Positions 52,517 to 61,519 of a DNA stretch of 64,000 nt are shown piece after piece; position 1 is the first letter of the stretch, and each line of letters begins with the position of its first letter. The translations under genes were made by a program, and so were the position numbers. The notes beneath the pieces were generated by a model that was not told the origin of the DNA, made no database searches, and saw only the letters and a program-made list of their open reading frames with translations. Origin of the DNA: CAG-1138 sp964495385 (GTDB lineage Bacteria > Bacillota > Clostridia > Christensenellales > CAG-917). Location: NCBI GenBank assembly GCA_964495385.1, contig CAZBVO010000002.1, positions 1 through 64,000 of the forward strand. The letters are read 5' to 3'.

Positions 52517-52557
52517 AAAAAAAATATAGCGCATTCCCGTTAAGGATAAATGCGCTA
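52517..52557 (-). terminator. Intrinsic terminator between spoIVB and the Spo0A-like gene
   Basis: Minus-strand stem TAGCGCAT / ATGCGCTA followed by ATATTTTTTTT. The T-tract ends directly at the GGAGG of the downstream gene, so expression of that gene from spoIVB needs read-through. Confidence 0.8.
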
Positions 52558-52587
52558 TTTTGAAGAAATTTGGTTTGTTTTAAACTT

Positions 52588-53721
52588 TTAAAGCATCCAG
52601 CCTATATAAATGCCGTACCCTTTTGTGGGATCGTTGACAAAAACGTGAGTCAACGCACCCGCAAGTTTGCCGTTTTGGATTATCGGACTGCCGCTCATCC
52701 CCTGAACGATGCCGCCCGTAATTTGCAACAGACGTCTGTCGGTTACCGAAATAAGCAATCCTTTTTCCTTCGGGCTTCCGCTCGAGGACGACTTTACGAT
52801 GTTGATTTCGTAATAATCGGGTTCGTCGCCGAAAACGGTGGCGTAGACGTATGCTTTTCCGGGCTTAACTTCGTCGGGCGATGCGATTTCGACGGTTTGA
52901 AGGTTCAATCCGTCAAGAGCAAGATTTCCGAAAACACCGAATCTCGTGTTTTCCGAAATACTGCCAAGCGCTCCGTTTTTGCCGTTATAATGGCCGTTTA
53001 ACGAGCCGGGCATGCCCTTTTTGCCCTTTTCAACGCTTTCGATCGTAGCTTCGAAAACTTCACCCGAGTTCAATTCGGCGGACAATCCCGTTTCGACGTC
53101 GTGAATGATATGCCCCAACGCGCCGAAACTCCCGTCGCTTTTTACAAAGGTAAGCGTGCCGATACCGTCAACGCATTCCTTTACCCGAAGTCCAAGCGAC
53201 TGTTTCCCGGTAAGTGCGTTCACCGCCGGGCTGACAATCACCGAAAAGGTTTGGTTTTTTCTTAAAAATTCCGCCTCGATTTGATTTTTGCCCCTTATCA
53301 TCGCTTCCAAGCTTTGGGCCGTGCAAACGTTTTCGCCGTCAACGGCAACCAAAACGTCTCCGGCTCTGACGCCTGTATCCGCAAGAGGGGTGCTTAATCC
53401 CGTGGGCGTTACAACCGAACCAATGCCGGCAACAATCAATCCCTTTGCGCAAACTCTGATTCCTATGGGAATGCCTCCGAGGCAAACGTATTGCTTTTTA
53501 GGATTTTCCTTTAAATTTAAACTTTCCGTCCCGAATGAGTTTTGGTCCCAAGGGGCGTCATCGAAGCCGCAACGGTCGGATCGACCGACAAACGGCATAT
53601 CCGAATTTTGGAAATTATCCGCAAAACAGTTGTCGGTTCCGCCCGCTTTGACCGCAAACGAACCGCACAAAACGGTTGATGCCGCCAAAATCGCAAAAAG
53701 TTTTTTAAACCGCTTCTTCAT
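52588..53721 (-). CDS. spoIVB: SpoIVB serine peptidase
   Basis: A 377-residue S55 peptidase that is secreted from the forespore and triggers pro-sigma-K processing in the sigma-K checkpoint. It has a signal peptide (about 1-26), a PDZ domain (about 95-165: T-P-L-A-D-T-G-V-R-A-G-D-V-L-V-A-V-D-G) and the peptidase domain, with His in A-L-G-H-I-I-H-D and catalytic S343 in G-M-S-G-S-P-I-I-Q. It follows recN in the standard order recN-spoIVB-spo0A. A hairpin terminator lies after it. Confidence 0.95.
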   Translation of the reverse strand: MKKRFKKLFAILAASTVLCGSFAVKAGGTDNCFADNFQNSDMPFVGRSDRCGFDDAPWDQNSFGTESLNLKENPKKQYVCLGGIPIGIRVCAKGLIVAGIGSVVTPTGLSTPLADTGVRAGDVLVAVDGENVCTAQSLEAMIRGKNQIEAEFLRKNQTFSVIVSPAVNALTGKQSLGLRVKECVDGIGTLTFVKSDGSFGALGHIIHDVETGLSAELNSGEVFEATIESVEKGKKGMPGSLNGHYNGKNGALGSISENTRFGVFGNLALDGLNLQTVEIASPDEVKPGKAYVYATVFGDEPDYYEINIVKSSSSGSPKEKGLLISVTDRRLLQITGGIVQGMSGSPIIQNGKLAGALTHVFVNDPTKGYGIYIGWML

Positions 53722-53824
53722 ACGGGTAGAATGCTACCAAAATCGGTTTTTATACAAAAAGCGCACCGAATTGGCGCGCAAATGTGTGGTATTATTATAA
53801 AAAACAGCCTAATTTATAACAATT

Positions 53825-55519
53825 TCAGTTGTTTTGCCGACTTGCCTTGTAGGCATCGGCGTGGTTTTTCATTTCGGTTGCATGCAAAACGGCGTAGTCG
53901 CTGTAGGAATTTCCACCTACGAGTCGGGCAATTTCCTTTATTTCGTCTTCCCCTTTAAGGCCTATAAGTCGAGTTAAAGTTTTGCCGCCCGAAACGCTCT
54001 TTTCGATAAGATAATGCAAGTCCGCCATCGAGGCAAGTTGCGGAAGATGCGTTACGGCAATGACCTGTCTGTCAACTGCGATGTTGTAAAGTTTTTCGGC
54101 AACAACTTGTGCGATGTTTCCGCTTATACCGGTATCGATTTCGTCAAACACCATGGTGGAAATGCCGTCCAAACGCGCGGTGATGTTTTTAAGCGCGAGC
54201 ATAAATCTGCTCATTTCGCCGCCCGATATGATTTTTGCCAATTCCTTAAGCGGTTCACCGACGTTTGGCGAAATCAAAAATTCAACTTTGTCCGCCCCTG
54301 CCGCCGTCGGTAAAATGCTTTCAAACGAAACCGCAAAAGTGCTGCTTCCCATGCCGAGGTCTTTAAGTTCGCCGCAAATTTCCTTTTCAAACTTTTTGGC
54401 GGCTTTTTTGCGCTGCTCCGAAAGTTTTTCGCATTCGGATTGAAGTTTTTCCGAGCAGTTTTCTATAAGAGTTTTAAGTTCGGCAACACGTTCTTCCGAG
54501 TTAGACAATTTGTCGTATTCCGAGACGACGTCGTCGTAAAAAGCTTTAATTTCCGACAGCGTCGAGCCGTACTTCTTTTTTAAGTTGCGGATTTTTGCCA
54601 GTCGTTTTTCGATAAAGTCAAGCCTTGCTTCGTCAAATCGGTTGGCATCGGAAAGCGATTCAACAGTGTCGGCAATGTCCTTAAGTTCGATTTTGACCGA
54701 TTCGAGGCGGTCGCAAAGCTCGCCTATTTCATCGTCGTAATCGCTTATTTGAAGCAGCAGTTGCCTTGCGGTGTTTACGTCTGCAACAACCGAACGACTG
54801 TCGTAGCCGTCCAAAACCGAATGACTTTCGACAAGCGACGAAGTTATTTTTTCGGCATTGCGGAAGCGTTTACGTTCGGCAAGCAGTTTGTCCTCTTCGT
54901 CCGAGTCGGACAATTCCGCTTCTTCGATTTCGTCGATTTGGTATTTCAAAAGGTCCAATCTGCGATCCCTGTCGGCATCTCGACCGAACGAATCCAATTC
55001 GTTTTCGTATGATTTTAAGGTGTGATACAGCTCCGCGACGTTCCTTTTGGTTTTTAAAACGCCGTTTTCGGCGTAAGCATCCAAAAGTTCGAGGTGTTTT
55101 TCGGTTTTTAAAAGCGATTGATGCTCGTGCTGGCCGTGAATGTCCGCCAAAAGTTCGGTAAGGCCTCTAAGCGTGGAAAGCGTAACAAGACCGCCGTTTA
55201 TCCTACACTCGTTTTTCCCTTGCGAAGTCATTTGCCTGCGGAGGATCAAAACTTCTTCGGCGTCTATGCCCTGATTTTCGAGATAAACTTTTACGTTTTC
55301 CGTCAAATAGTTTTCAAAAACGGCCTCGACTACGGCTTTGTCCTCCCCGAAACGAATGAGGCTTTTGTCCGCCCGTTCGCCCAAAACGAAATTGAGCGAG
55401 TCGATGATGATCGACTTGCCTGCGCCCGTTTCGCCCGACAAGATGTTCAGGCCGTCCTCGAATTCGACGTTTACGTCCGAAATCAAGGCTATATTTTTGA
55501 TGTGAAGCAGTTTAAGCAT
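53825..55519 (-). CDS. recN: DNA repair protein RecN
   Basis: A 564-residue SMC-like ATPase working early in double-strand break repair. Walker A G-E-T-G-A-G-K-S-I-I-I-D lies at about 30-41, two coiled-coil arms span about 155-360, and the ABC signature I-S-G-G-E-M-S-R-F and Walker B M-V-F-D-E-I-D-T-G-I-S-G come near the end. Full length. Six nt separate it from argR upstream, placing it in the OLE-region operon. Confidence 0.96.
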   Translation of the reverse strand: MLKLLHIKNIALISDVNVEFEDGLNILSGETGAGKSIIIDSLNFVLGERADKSLIRFGEDKAVVEAVFENYLTENVKVYLENQGIDAEEVLILRRQMTSQGKNECRINGGLVTLSTLRGLTELLADIHGQHEHQSLLKTEKHLELLDAYAENGVLKTKRNVAELYHTLKSYENELDSFGRDADRDRRLDLLKYQIDEIEEAELSDSDEEDKLLAERKRFRNAEKITSSLVESHSVLDGYDSRSVVADVNTARQLLLQISDYDDEIGELCDRLESVKIELKDIADTVESLSDANRFDEARLDFIEKRLAKIRNLKKKYGSTLSEIKAFYDDVVSEYDKLSNSEERVAELKTLIENCSEKLQSECEKLSEQRKKAAKKFEKEICGELKDLGMGSSTFAVSFESILPTAAGADKVEFLISPNVGEPLKELAKIISGGEMSRFMLALKNITARLDGISTMVFDEIDTGISGNIAQVVAEKLYNIAVDRQVIAVTHLPQLASMADLHYLIEKSVSGGKTLTRLIGLKGEDEIKEIARLVGGNSYSDYAVLHATEMKNHADAYKASRQNN

Positions 55520-55525
55520 TTTTAG

Positions 55526-55978
55526 CTAATCCAAAAGCGCGGTAAGCTGTTGCACGATCGCATCGACGTGGCCATGATTTCTGACAGCCAAAAACACGCA
55601 GTCGTCGCCTGCAACCGAGCCGATAATTTCCTTAATGTTCATTTTGTCTATAAGACTGCAAGCCGAGCCTGCCGCCCCTTGCAAGGTTTTGACCACGATG
55701 ATGTTGCCGGCTTCGTCAATAGATAAAACCGATTCGCGGAACAAATTGAGCATTTTTGCGTTGGTGTGGCCTTCGGAGCTGTGCGGCTGTGCGTATTTAT
55801 AGGTTTTTTCGGGAGTCAGAACCTTAACCAGCCCCAATTCCTTTATGTCTCTCGAAACCGTCGCTTGCGTGACTTTAAAGCCCTCTTTTATGAGTGCGTT
55901 TGCAAGGTCGGATTGTGTTTCGATGTCTATTTTGTTGATAATTTCCAAAAGTTTAAGTTGTCTGGATGATCTTGCCAT
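55526..55978 (-). CDS. argR: Arginine repressor
   Basis: A 150-residue regulator. The N-terminal winged helix (R-Q-L-K-L-L-E-I-I-N-K-I-D-I-E-T-Q-S-D-L, V-T-Q-A-T-V-S-R-D-I-K-E-L-G-L) binds ARG boxes. The C-terminal hexamerisation and arginine-binding domain has A-G-S-A-C-S-L-I-D and I-I-G-S-V-A-G-D-D-C-V-F. The argR-recN pairing is universal in Bacillota; arginine-gene targets lie elsewhere. Confidence 0.95.
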   Translation of the reverse strand: MARSSRQLKLLEIINKIDIETQSDLANALIKEGFKVTQATVSRDIKELGLVKVLTPEKTYKYAQPHSSEGHTNAKMLNLFRESVLSIDEAGNIIVVKTLQGAAGSACSLIDKMNIKEIIGSVAGDDCVFLAVRNHGHVDAIVQQLTALLD

Positions 55979-55992
55979 AATTTTTCCTCTGT

Positions 55993-56832
55993 TTATTCGT
56001 CAACTTTGGTGACGCCCCAAACGTTAAGCTTCGTAAGCAATTTGTCAAAGAAGCCGGAATCGGTGATTTTGATAAATTTTGCCGCATAGGCAGACTTTGT
56101 TACGGAAATTTCGGTGCCGTTCGGCAAAAATTCGATGCTTCTGCCGTCAATTATCAGCTGAACGAATCCCGATGCCGCAGCCCCCGAAAGCATAACCGTC
56201 GACTTGTCGGAAACCACAATAGGCCTTGCGTGCAAGCTGTGGGCGCAAATGGGATTGACAACCATTGCTTCCACCCTCGGCGACACTATCGGACCGCCGG
56301 CACTCAAACAATAACCCGTGCTGCCGGTAGGCGTTGCAACCAAATAAGCGTCGCTTTGGAAAATGTCCAAAAACTTGCCGTCAACCGACACTCTGAATTT
56401 GGCCGGTCTCGTGTCCGAACCGTTGGACAAAACGCATTCGTTTAAGGCCTGATAGGTTTCGCCTGCGGCTTTTACGTCCAAAAGCGCACGTTCTTCGACC
56501 TGAAAATCGCCGCTTATGATTTTGTCAAGCATTTCGTCGGTCAGCGAGGTGTATTCCGTTTCGGTCAAAAAGCCCAACCTACCGATGTTTATGCCCAAAA
56601 TCGGCACTTCGGTGCCTGCCGTCAAGCTCACGAGATTAAGCAAAGTTCCGTCGCCACCCAAAGCCACGATAAGGTCAAACATCCCTTTTACGGAATAAAA
56701 AAATTCCGGCGTGTGAGTTTCCACGCTCAGAATTTCGGATGACACACCCTTTCGTCCGAAGGCGTTTTTCAGTCCTTCGGCTTTGAGTTTGCCGGTGTCG
56801 ATATCACAATTGGTAAAAATTCCGATATGCAT
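55993..56832 (-). CDS. nadK: NAD kinase
   Basis: A 279-residue kinase making NADP from NAD. The active-site motif G-G-D-G-T-L-L-N lies at 59-66, with N-G-S-D-T-R at about 136 and the glycine-rich T-P-T-G-S-T-G-Y-C-L-S-A-G-G-P-I near 170. It is placed between tlyA and argR, 14 nt from argR. Confidence 0.96.
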   Translation of the reverse strand: MHIGIFTNCDIDTGKLKAEGLKNAFGRKGVSSEILSVETHTPEFFYSVKGMFDLIVALGGDGTLLNLVSLTAGTEVPILGINIGRLGFLTETEYTSLTDEMLDKIISGDFQVEERALLDVKAAGETYQALNECVLSNGSDTRPAKFRVSVDGKFLDIFQSDAYLVATPTGSTGYCLSAGGPIVSPRVEAMVVNPICAHSLHARPIVVSDKSTVMLSGAAASGFVQLIIDGRSIEFLPNGTEISVTKSAYAAKFIKITDSGFFDKLLTKLNVWGVTKVDE

Positions 56833-56897
56833 AAAACTTCAATTTTCTCCCGTTCTATACACACATTATACTACCTTTAAACAAAAATTACAAATAT

Positions 56898-57671
56898 TTA
56901 TACGGCATTATTCAAAAAATCTTTTGTTAAATTCAAAAGATATTTTTTGTCGGGTTTTTTAAATTCAAACACGGCCGTGTACTCGACGTTCTTGTTTTCA
57001 AACAGCTTCGGAACGGCACAGATGCCCAAAAGGCCAAGACCTTCGTTGTCCGAAAAACTTACAACCGTATTCACCGCATCCAGCCTGTCGGCAAGGCTTT
57101 GAACAATTCCCGTTTTGGACGCCCGATGCCCTATTTCGAATTGCGGTTTTATGAGCGCAACTATTTTTCCGTCATCAGATATAAGTTTTTTCAGTGCAGG
57201 CAAAACGAGCGTAAGCGATATAAAACTCACGTCAACGGTAACGAAATCGGCAACTTCCCCAATCGTTTCGGCCTCAAGATAGCGAGCGTTTGTTTTGTCA
57301 AGCACCCTGACGCGGTTGTCGTTTTTTAAATTGTCCGGCAGTTGGCACTCAGCAACGTCGACGGCATAAACGCGCTTTGCGCCGAGGCGCAACATCAAAT
57401 CGGTAAAACCGCCGTTGGATGCACCAACGTCAACGCAAACTTTGTCTGAAAAGTCCAACGAAAAAACCGATGCGGCCTTTTCAAGTTTGTAAGCGCCGAG
57501 GCTTGCGTAGCCCTCGTCAAAAATTCGGATTTCGTCCGAGTCGTCGACTTCAGCGCCTGCTTTCGTAACGGTTTTGCCGTTGACGGTGACGGCACCTTTT
57601 TTTATAAGGTTCGAGGCTCGCGACCTGCTTTGTAGATTAAATTTTTCGGTTATGTAGCTATCTAATCTCAT
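56898..57671 (-). CDS. tlyA: TlyA-family rRNA 2'-O-methyltransferase
   Basis: A 257-residue protein with an N-terminal S4 domain (L-Q-S-R-S-R-A-S-N-L-I-K-K-G-A-V-T-V-N-G) and an FtsJ-type SAM methyltransferase (V-C-V-D-V-G-A-S-N-G-G-F-T-D-L-M-L, V-T-V-D-V-S-F-I-S-L). TlyA methylates 16S and 23S rRNA in mycobacteria; older annotation calls it hemolysin A. The Bacillus counterpart is YqxC. It overlaps dxs by 14 nt. Confidence 0.93.
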   Translation of the reverse strand: MRLDSYITEKFNLQSRSRASNLIKKGAVTVNGKTVTKAGAEVDDSDEIRIFDEGYASLGAYKLEKAASVFSLDFSDKVCVDVGASNGGFTDLMLRLGAKRVYAVDVAECQLPDNLKNDNRVRVLDKTNARYLEAETIGEVADFVTVDVSFISLTLVLPALKKLISDDGKIVALIKPQFEIGHRASKTGIVQSLADRLDAVNTVVSFSDNEGLGLLGICAVPKLFENKNVEYTAVFEFKKPDKKYLLNLTKDFLNNAV

Positions 57672-59352
57672 CTAAAATTCGTTTTACGATTTTGTCGACG
57701 TTAAGCCCTGCGTCTTCAAAAAGGTCGTCCTCGGACTGCGTTTTGTAAAATTTATCTTCGGCAAAAAACCTTATAACTTTTGTGTTTGCGCCGATTTTGT
57801 TGTAATACGCAAGCACGCTTTCGCCCAAGCCGCCCGCCTCGACACTGTCTTCGATGACGATAATCGGGCTGTTTTTCATTGCGTCCAAGGCCTCTGTGTC
57901 AAGCGGTTTTAGGAATTTTGCGTTCACAGTACTTAAATTTAGGCCGTTTTTTATAATACTTCCGGCAACTTTTACGCCTAAATGGTAGCAAGATGCCCCG
58001 GAAGTCAAAATGTAGCCGTCAACAAAATCCTCCCCTTTGTGATAATCCCATTTGCCGTAGCGAACAGGCAAAACAAAGTCGTCAAAGCTCTTTCTGCTTT
58101 TCGGGTACTTTATGACAAGCGGACCGTCGAAGGTCAATGACCAGTCGATTGTCTTTTTGAGTTCCTCCAAATTTTTAGGCGCGCACACGGTAAAGTTCGG
58201 CATCAAATTGAACATGTTTGTCGAAACGGTGCCCTGATGAGTTTCGCCGTCGCCTTCGACAAAACCTGCCCTGTCCAATAAAATGGTTACGGGAAGTTTC
58301 GGCAAAGCGATATCGTTTAAAATTTGATCGAACGCACGTTGCATAAAGCTGCCGTACACCATCAAATAAGGTTTAAGGCCTGCCTTTGCCATAGCGGCGC
58401 ACATTGTGGCGGCGTGTTCTTCGGAAATGCCGACGTCAACAAATCTGTCGGGATATTTTTTGGCGAATTCCATAAGCCCGACACCCTGTTTCATGGCGCA
58501 AGTTACGGCAACCAGTTTGTCGCACTTTGCGGCGGCTAGCATAACCGCCTCGCCTGCCGCTTTGCTGTAAGTTTTACCGTGCTTATCGCCCGGCGACACC
58601 GAATGGAAACCCTCCGGATTTTCAGCCGAAGGCTCGTCGCCCTTGCCTTTTTCGGTGCGGATATGCAAAACAACGCTGTTTTTTGATTGCTTTGCACGTT
58701 CTAATGCAGGGATCAGCGAATCGAAATCGTGACCGTCGATGCCGTCAACGTAAGTAAAACCGAAGCGCTCGAAAAACTGTTTGGTGTTCAAATTGTCCGA
58801 AAGTTTAAGCGCCATATTGCCGATAGTCGGCGAAATGGTCATGTTGTTGTCGTTCAAAATAATAATTTGCTTGCCCGAAATCGTAGACGAATCGTTTAAG
58901 GCCTCGTAACACATGCCTCCGCCTAAGGCGCCGTCGCCCAAAACAGAGATGACTTCGTAGTCGTCGCCCGTGATGTTTTTGGCACGGACAAGGCCTGCGG
59001 CCAAACTCAAACTGGTGCTTGCGTGGCCTGCATAAAATGCGTCGTAATCGCTTTCGGTTGGGTTTGGAAATCCCGACAAACCGCCTTTTTGACGTATGGT
59101 TTTGAATGCGTCTTCGCCCCTGGTCAAAATTTTGTGGGCATAGCATTGATGGCCGACGTCGAAGATAAGTTTGTCTTTTGGCAAATCGAAAACTTTGTGA
59201 ATTGCAACGGTAAGTTCCACCACGCCCAAATTGCTTGAAAGGTGGCCGCCGTTGGTGTAAGTTACGTCAGTAACCAGCAAACGGAGTTTGTCAGCAAACT
59301 CCGTCAGTTGATTATTTGTCATATTTTTGATGTTTTTTGAAAGAAAGTCCAT
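57658..59352 (-). CDS. dxs: 1-deoxy-D-xylulose-5-phosphate synthase
   Basis: A 564-residue TPP enzyme joining pyruvate and glyceraldehyde-3-phosphate in the first MEP-pathway step. The TPP motif G-D-G-A-L-G-G-G-M-C-Y-E-A-L-N lies near residue 140; the catalytic His in H-L-S-S-N-L-G and G-I-S-E-E-H-A-A and D-R-A-G-F-V-E-G-D-G-E-T-H-Q-G are intact. It is some 60 residues shorter than typical DXS, because the loop after N-N-M-T-I-S-P-T-I-G is nearly absent. ATG 59352 overlaps the oapA stop (TGATG). Supplies precursors for IspA, IspH and MiaA. Confidence 0.95.
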   Translation of the reverse strand: MDFLSKNIKNMTNNQLTEFADKLRLLVTDVTYTNGGHLSSNLGVVELTVAIHKVFDLPKDKLIFDVGHQCYAHKILTRGEDAFKTIRQKGGLSGFPNPTESDYDAFYAGHASTSLSLAAGLVRAKNITGDDYEVISVLGDGALGGGMCYEALNDSSTISGKQIIILNDNNMTISPTIGNMALKLSDNLNTKQFFERFGFTYVDGIDGHDFDSLIPALERAKQSKNSVVLHIRTEKGKGDEPSAENPEGFHSVSPGDKHGKTYSKAAGEAVMLAAAKCDKLVAVTCAMKQGVGLMEFAKKYPDRFVDVGISEEHAATMCAAMAKAGLKPYLMVYGSFMQRAFDQILNDIALPKLPVTILLDRAGFVEGDGETHQGTVSTNMFNLMPNFTVCAPKNLEELKKTIDWSLTFDGPLVIKYPKSRKSFDDFVLPVRYGKWDYHKGEDFVDGYILTSGASCYHLGVKVAGSIIKNGLNLSTVNAKFLKPLDTEALDAMKNSPIIVIEDSVEAGGLGESVLAYYNKIGANTKVIRFFAEDKFYKTQSEDDLFEDAGLNVDKIVKRILDEIR

Positions 59353-59969
59353 CATTTCTCCTTGCTAAAAACCGACAAAATGCGGCTGGTTAGCATAACG
59401 AAATCCTTGCTTCTGTTTATGGCAACCGTCTTCAAGCAAGCTTTTCCGCCGACGGTTATGGCCGAGACCAATGCCGAAACCGCAACCGCAAACACTTTTT
59501 CGGGAGTTGACGGCAAAGCCTCAACGATTTTTAAGACCAAAGTAGTGGTGCAAGCACCCGACATAATACTGCAACAGTCGCCGATAACGTCGTTGCAGAT
59601 ATTGGACACTACTTCGGCGTTCTTTACAAGTTTTATGGCGGTTTTGCTTCCCTTTACCTTCCTCGAGGCCATCGACACCAGCGGTGCCAGCTCGCACGAG
59701 GTTACCGAAACGCCCACGCCGTCGAAAATTATACCCGTAGCAACAAACACAAGCAACAAAATGCTGGTGAACACTATGCCCAGCGATTCGGTCATTTCCG
59801 ACAATATACTGAAAAACGCCGACAATATAAAGGTGATGATAAAAGCCTTCAATGCCCAGCGTCGCTTCAAGCCGCCCTTCTGTTTTTTAGAATGCGGTTT
59901 CTTTTCTTTTGAATTTTTGGGTTGTTCCTGTTCCGTTGCGTTCAAACTGCCGCCGTCAGAGCTGTCCAT
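59352..59969 (-). CDS. oapA: OLE-associated membrane protein OapA
   Basis: A 205-residue protein with a basic, Lys-rich N-terminus (about 18-40) and four hydrophobic segments (about 40-57, 62-84, 127-150, 155-178). The sequence from I-F-D-G-V-G-V-S-V to A-S-R-K-V-K-G resembles DUF21/CNNM-type membrane domains, and D127-V-I-G-D131 gives a D-x3-D motif of the kind reported for OapA. OapA binds OLE RNA at the membrane in Halalkalibacterium halodurans. Size, topology and position directly after the RNA and before dxs all fit. An AAGGAG ribosome site precedes the ATG. Confidence 0.88.
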   Translation of the reverse strand: MDSSDGGSLNATEQEQPKNSKEKKPHSKKQKGGLKRRWALKAFIITFILSAFFSILSEMTESLGIVFTSILLLVFVATGIIFDGVGVSVTSCELAPLVSMASRKVKGSKTAIKLVKNAEVVSNICNDVIGDCCSIMSGACTTTLVLKIVEALPSTPEKVFAVAVSALVSAITVGGKACLKTVAINRSKDFVMLTSRILSVFSKEK

Positions 59970-59989
59970 ATTTCTCCTTTAATTTAAAA

Positions 59990-60600
59990 AAAATTGCGGT
60001 GGTGATATGTCAAGTAAACCTTGCGCCTTTAGGTCCAGTAGGCTTTCCCCGCAAACCAACCCGTTGTCGCCAACCGGGAAGTTTCCTATTACGCGCTTAC
60101 GGTATAGGGTTACCCCGTATACGACTGGACTGCCACTTAGAGCACACTATAATCCTTGACATATCTCTGCCGAACAGTCTAGAAGTTTTCCTTGGCAAAC
60201 TTTGCGCACATCTATCTTCTTTTGCAGCGGCAGTTTCATCGGGCAATCGCACTTGATCGCATTGGCCAACGCAACCCGGCGTATTCCCAAATTCACTGCA
60301 ACCACTCAAAGCAGGCTACTCTGCACACAGCTTTTAGCCGCATTACAGGTTTACCCCTTGCCAGTAAACGATTTTACGTTCACCAAACAAGGCCTCCACG
60401 GTAATTGGGTCGAGATCCGTATGCCGTTACGGGTCGCCCAAGAACCTTAACTTCCAGCAACAGCCCGAGTTTGGGCAAAACAGGCCATCACAAGAAACTT
60501 CATCGATATGCCCTTTAGCGGTATTTTAACCCCGCCTTCGATGTGGTAGGTCTGACTAGAATACTGCACCACCTAAATTTGAGATATCAGATTATTATAT
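59990..60600 (-). ncRNA. ole: OLE RNA (ornate large extremophilic RNA)
   Basis: About 600 nt without a credible gene between ispA and oapA. It is much richer in G+C and in pairing segments than other gaps here. GGUGGUG near the 5' end (60567-60573) is the exact complement of CACCACC at the 3' end (59998-60004), closing the molecule. Size, the gene order nusB-folD-xseA-xseB-ispA-[RNA]-oapA-dxs-tlyA-nadK-argR-recN, and the adjacent OapA-like protein match the OLE locus described in anaerobic and extremophilic Bacillota. OLE RNPs sit at the membrane and affect tolerance to cold, alcohols and Mg2+. Exact ends are not defined. I recognise the locus rather than a full covariance match. Confidence 0.88.
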
Positions 60601-60654
60601 TTTTATTCTGTTTTATCTGTTACAATTTAGCACAAATTGCTTAATTGTATATTA

Positions 60655-60683
60655 ATTGTAGCATGATTTTTGCAAAATTACAA
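60655..60683 (-). promoter_or_regulatory. Promoter of OLE RNA
   Basis: TTGTAA (60678-60683) and TACAAT (60655-60660) with 17 bp spacing on the minus strand, immediately after the ispA stop. It would start transcription near 60648, about 75 nt before the closing helix of the RNA. Confidence 0.65.
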
Positions 60684-60687
60684 CAAT

Positions 60688-61518
60688 TTAAAGGCCGATT
60701 TTGTCGGATATTTCATCAGCTAAGCTCCCAAGCTCCTCTCTTTTTGCAAAAGGTTTGACCGAAAGTTTTGCTTTTTCAATAAGCTCGGCCGCATCCGATT
60801 TTGCTTTTTCGGCACCGTAGCAGACAACGTAGTTGGCTTCCGAACGTTCGCCTTTTATGTAATCGTCCAAATCGTCGACAATTTGAAAGGCCTTGCCGAA
60901 ATTGTCGGCGTACTCCGAAAGCGCCTGTTTAAGTCCGTCGCTTGCGCCGCCTATTGCCGCGCCTCCGACAAGTGCCGCCTTAAACAGTTTGCCCGTTTTG
61001 AACAAACCGACGGTTTCGGGAGGAGTCGGCTCGGTTGAAATGTCCATAATTTGACCTTTAATCATCCCGAACATGCCCGCAGACGTCGCCAAAAGGCTTG
61101 CCGCCTCAACAGTGCCGTCCGATTTGGACTGTTTAATTGCATCGAACAAAGTTTCGTAAGCGAGGTTCAAAAGCGCATCGCCCGCCAGCACTGCAATGCT
61201 TTCGCCGAATTTGACGTGCACGGTAGGCTTTCCCCGTCTCAAATCGTCGTCGTCCATGCAAGGCAAATCGTCGTGCACCAAACTGTAGGTGTGAACAAGC
61301 TCGACCGCAACCGCAAAATCGGCCGCTACGTCTTCGGTAGAGCCGGCAATCCTTGCTCCCAGCATGGCAAGCACGGGACGAAGCCTCTTTCCGCCCGTCG
61401 TCAAGGCGTATTCGACCGCACTTTTAAGCGGTTCGGGACAGTCGGAGACGTTTGCCAACCGTTCTTCGACGAGGTTGTCCGCTTTAAGTTTTAAGATGTT
61501 CAGAAGCAAATTTTTCAT
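60688..61518 (-). CDS. ispA: Farnesyl diphosphate synthase
   Basis: A 276-residue polyprenyl synthase. The first aspartate-rich motif is D-D-L-P-C-M-D-D-D-D-L-R-R-G (FARM) and the second F-Q-I-V-D-D-L-D-D. The segment T-G-G-K-R-L-R-P-V-L near 37 is typical of the short-chain, IspA-type enzymes. It condenses IPP and DMAPP to FPP. Its start is 1 nt from the xseB stop. The next element downstream is the OLE RNA. Confidence 0.95.
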   Translation of the reverse strand: MKNLLLNILKLKADNLVEERLANVSDCPEPLKSAVEYALTTGGKRLRPVLAMLGARIAGSTEDVAADFAVAVELVHTYSLVHDDLPCMDDDDLRRGKPTVHVKFGESIAVLAGDALLNLAYETLFDAIKQSKSDGTVEAASLLATSAGMFGMIKGQIMDISTEPTPPETVGLFKTGKLFKAALVGGAAIGGASDGLKQALSEYADNFGKAFQIVDDLDDYIKGERSEANYVVCYGAEKAKSDAAELIEKAKLSVKPFAKREELGSLADEISDKIGL

Positions 61519-61519
61519 T

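Noticed and set aside
60097..60450. Small ORFs within the OLE region
   Set aside because: They lack ribosome sites and conserved features, and they cover the RNA on either strand.
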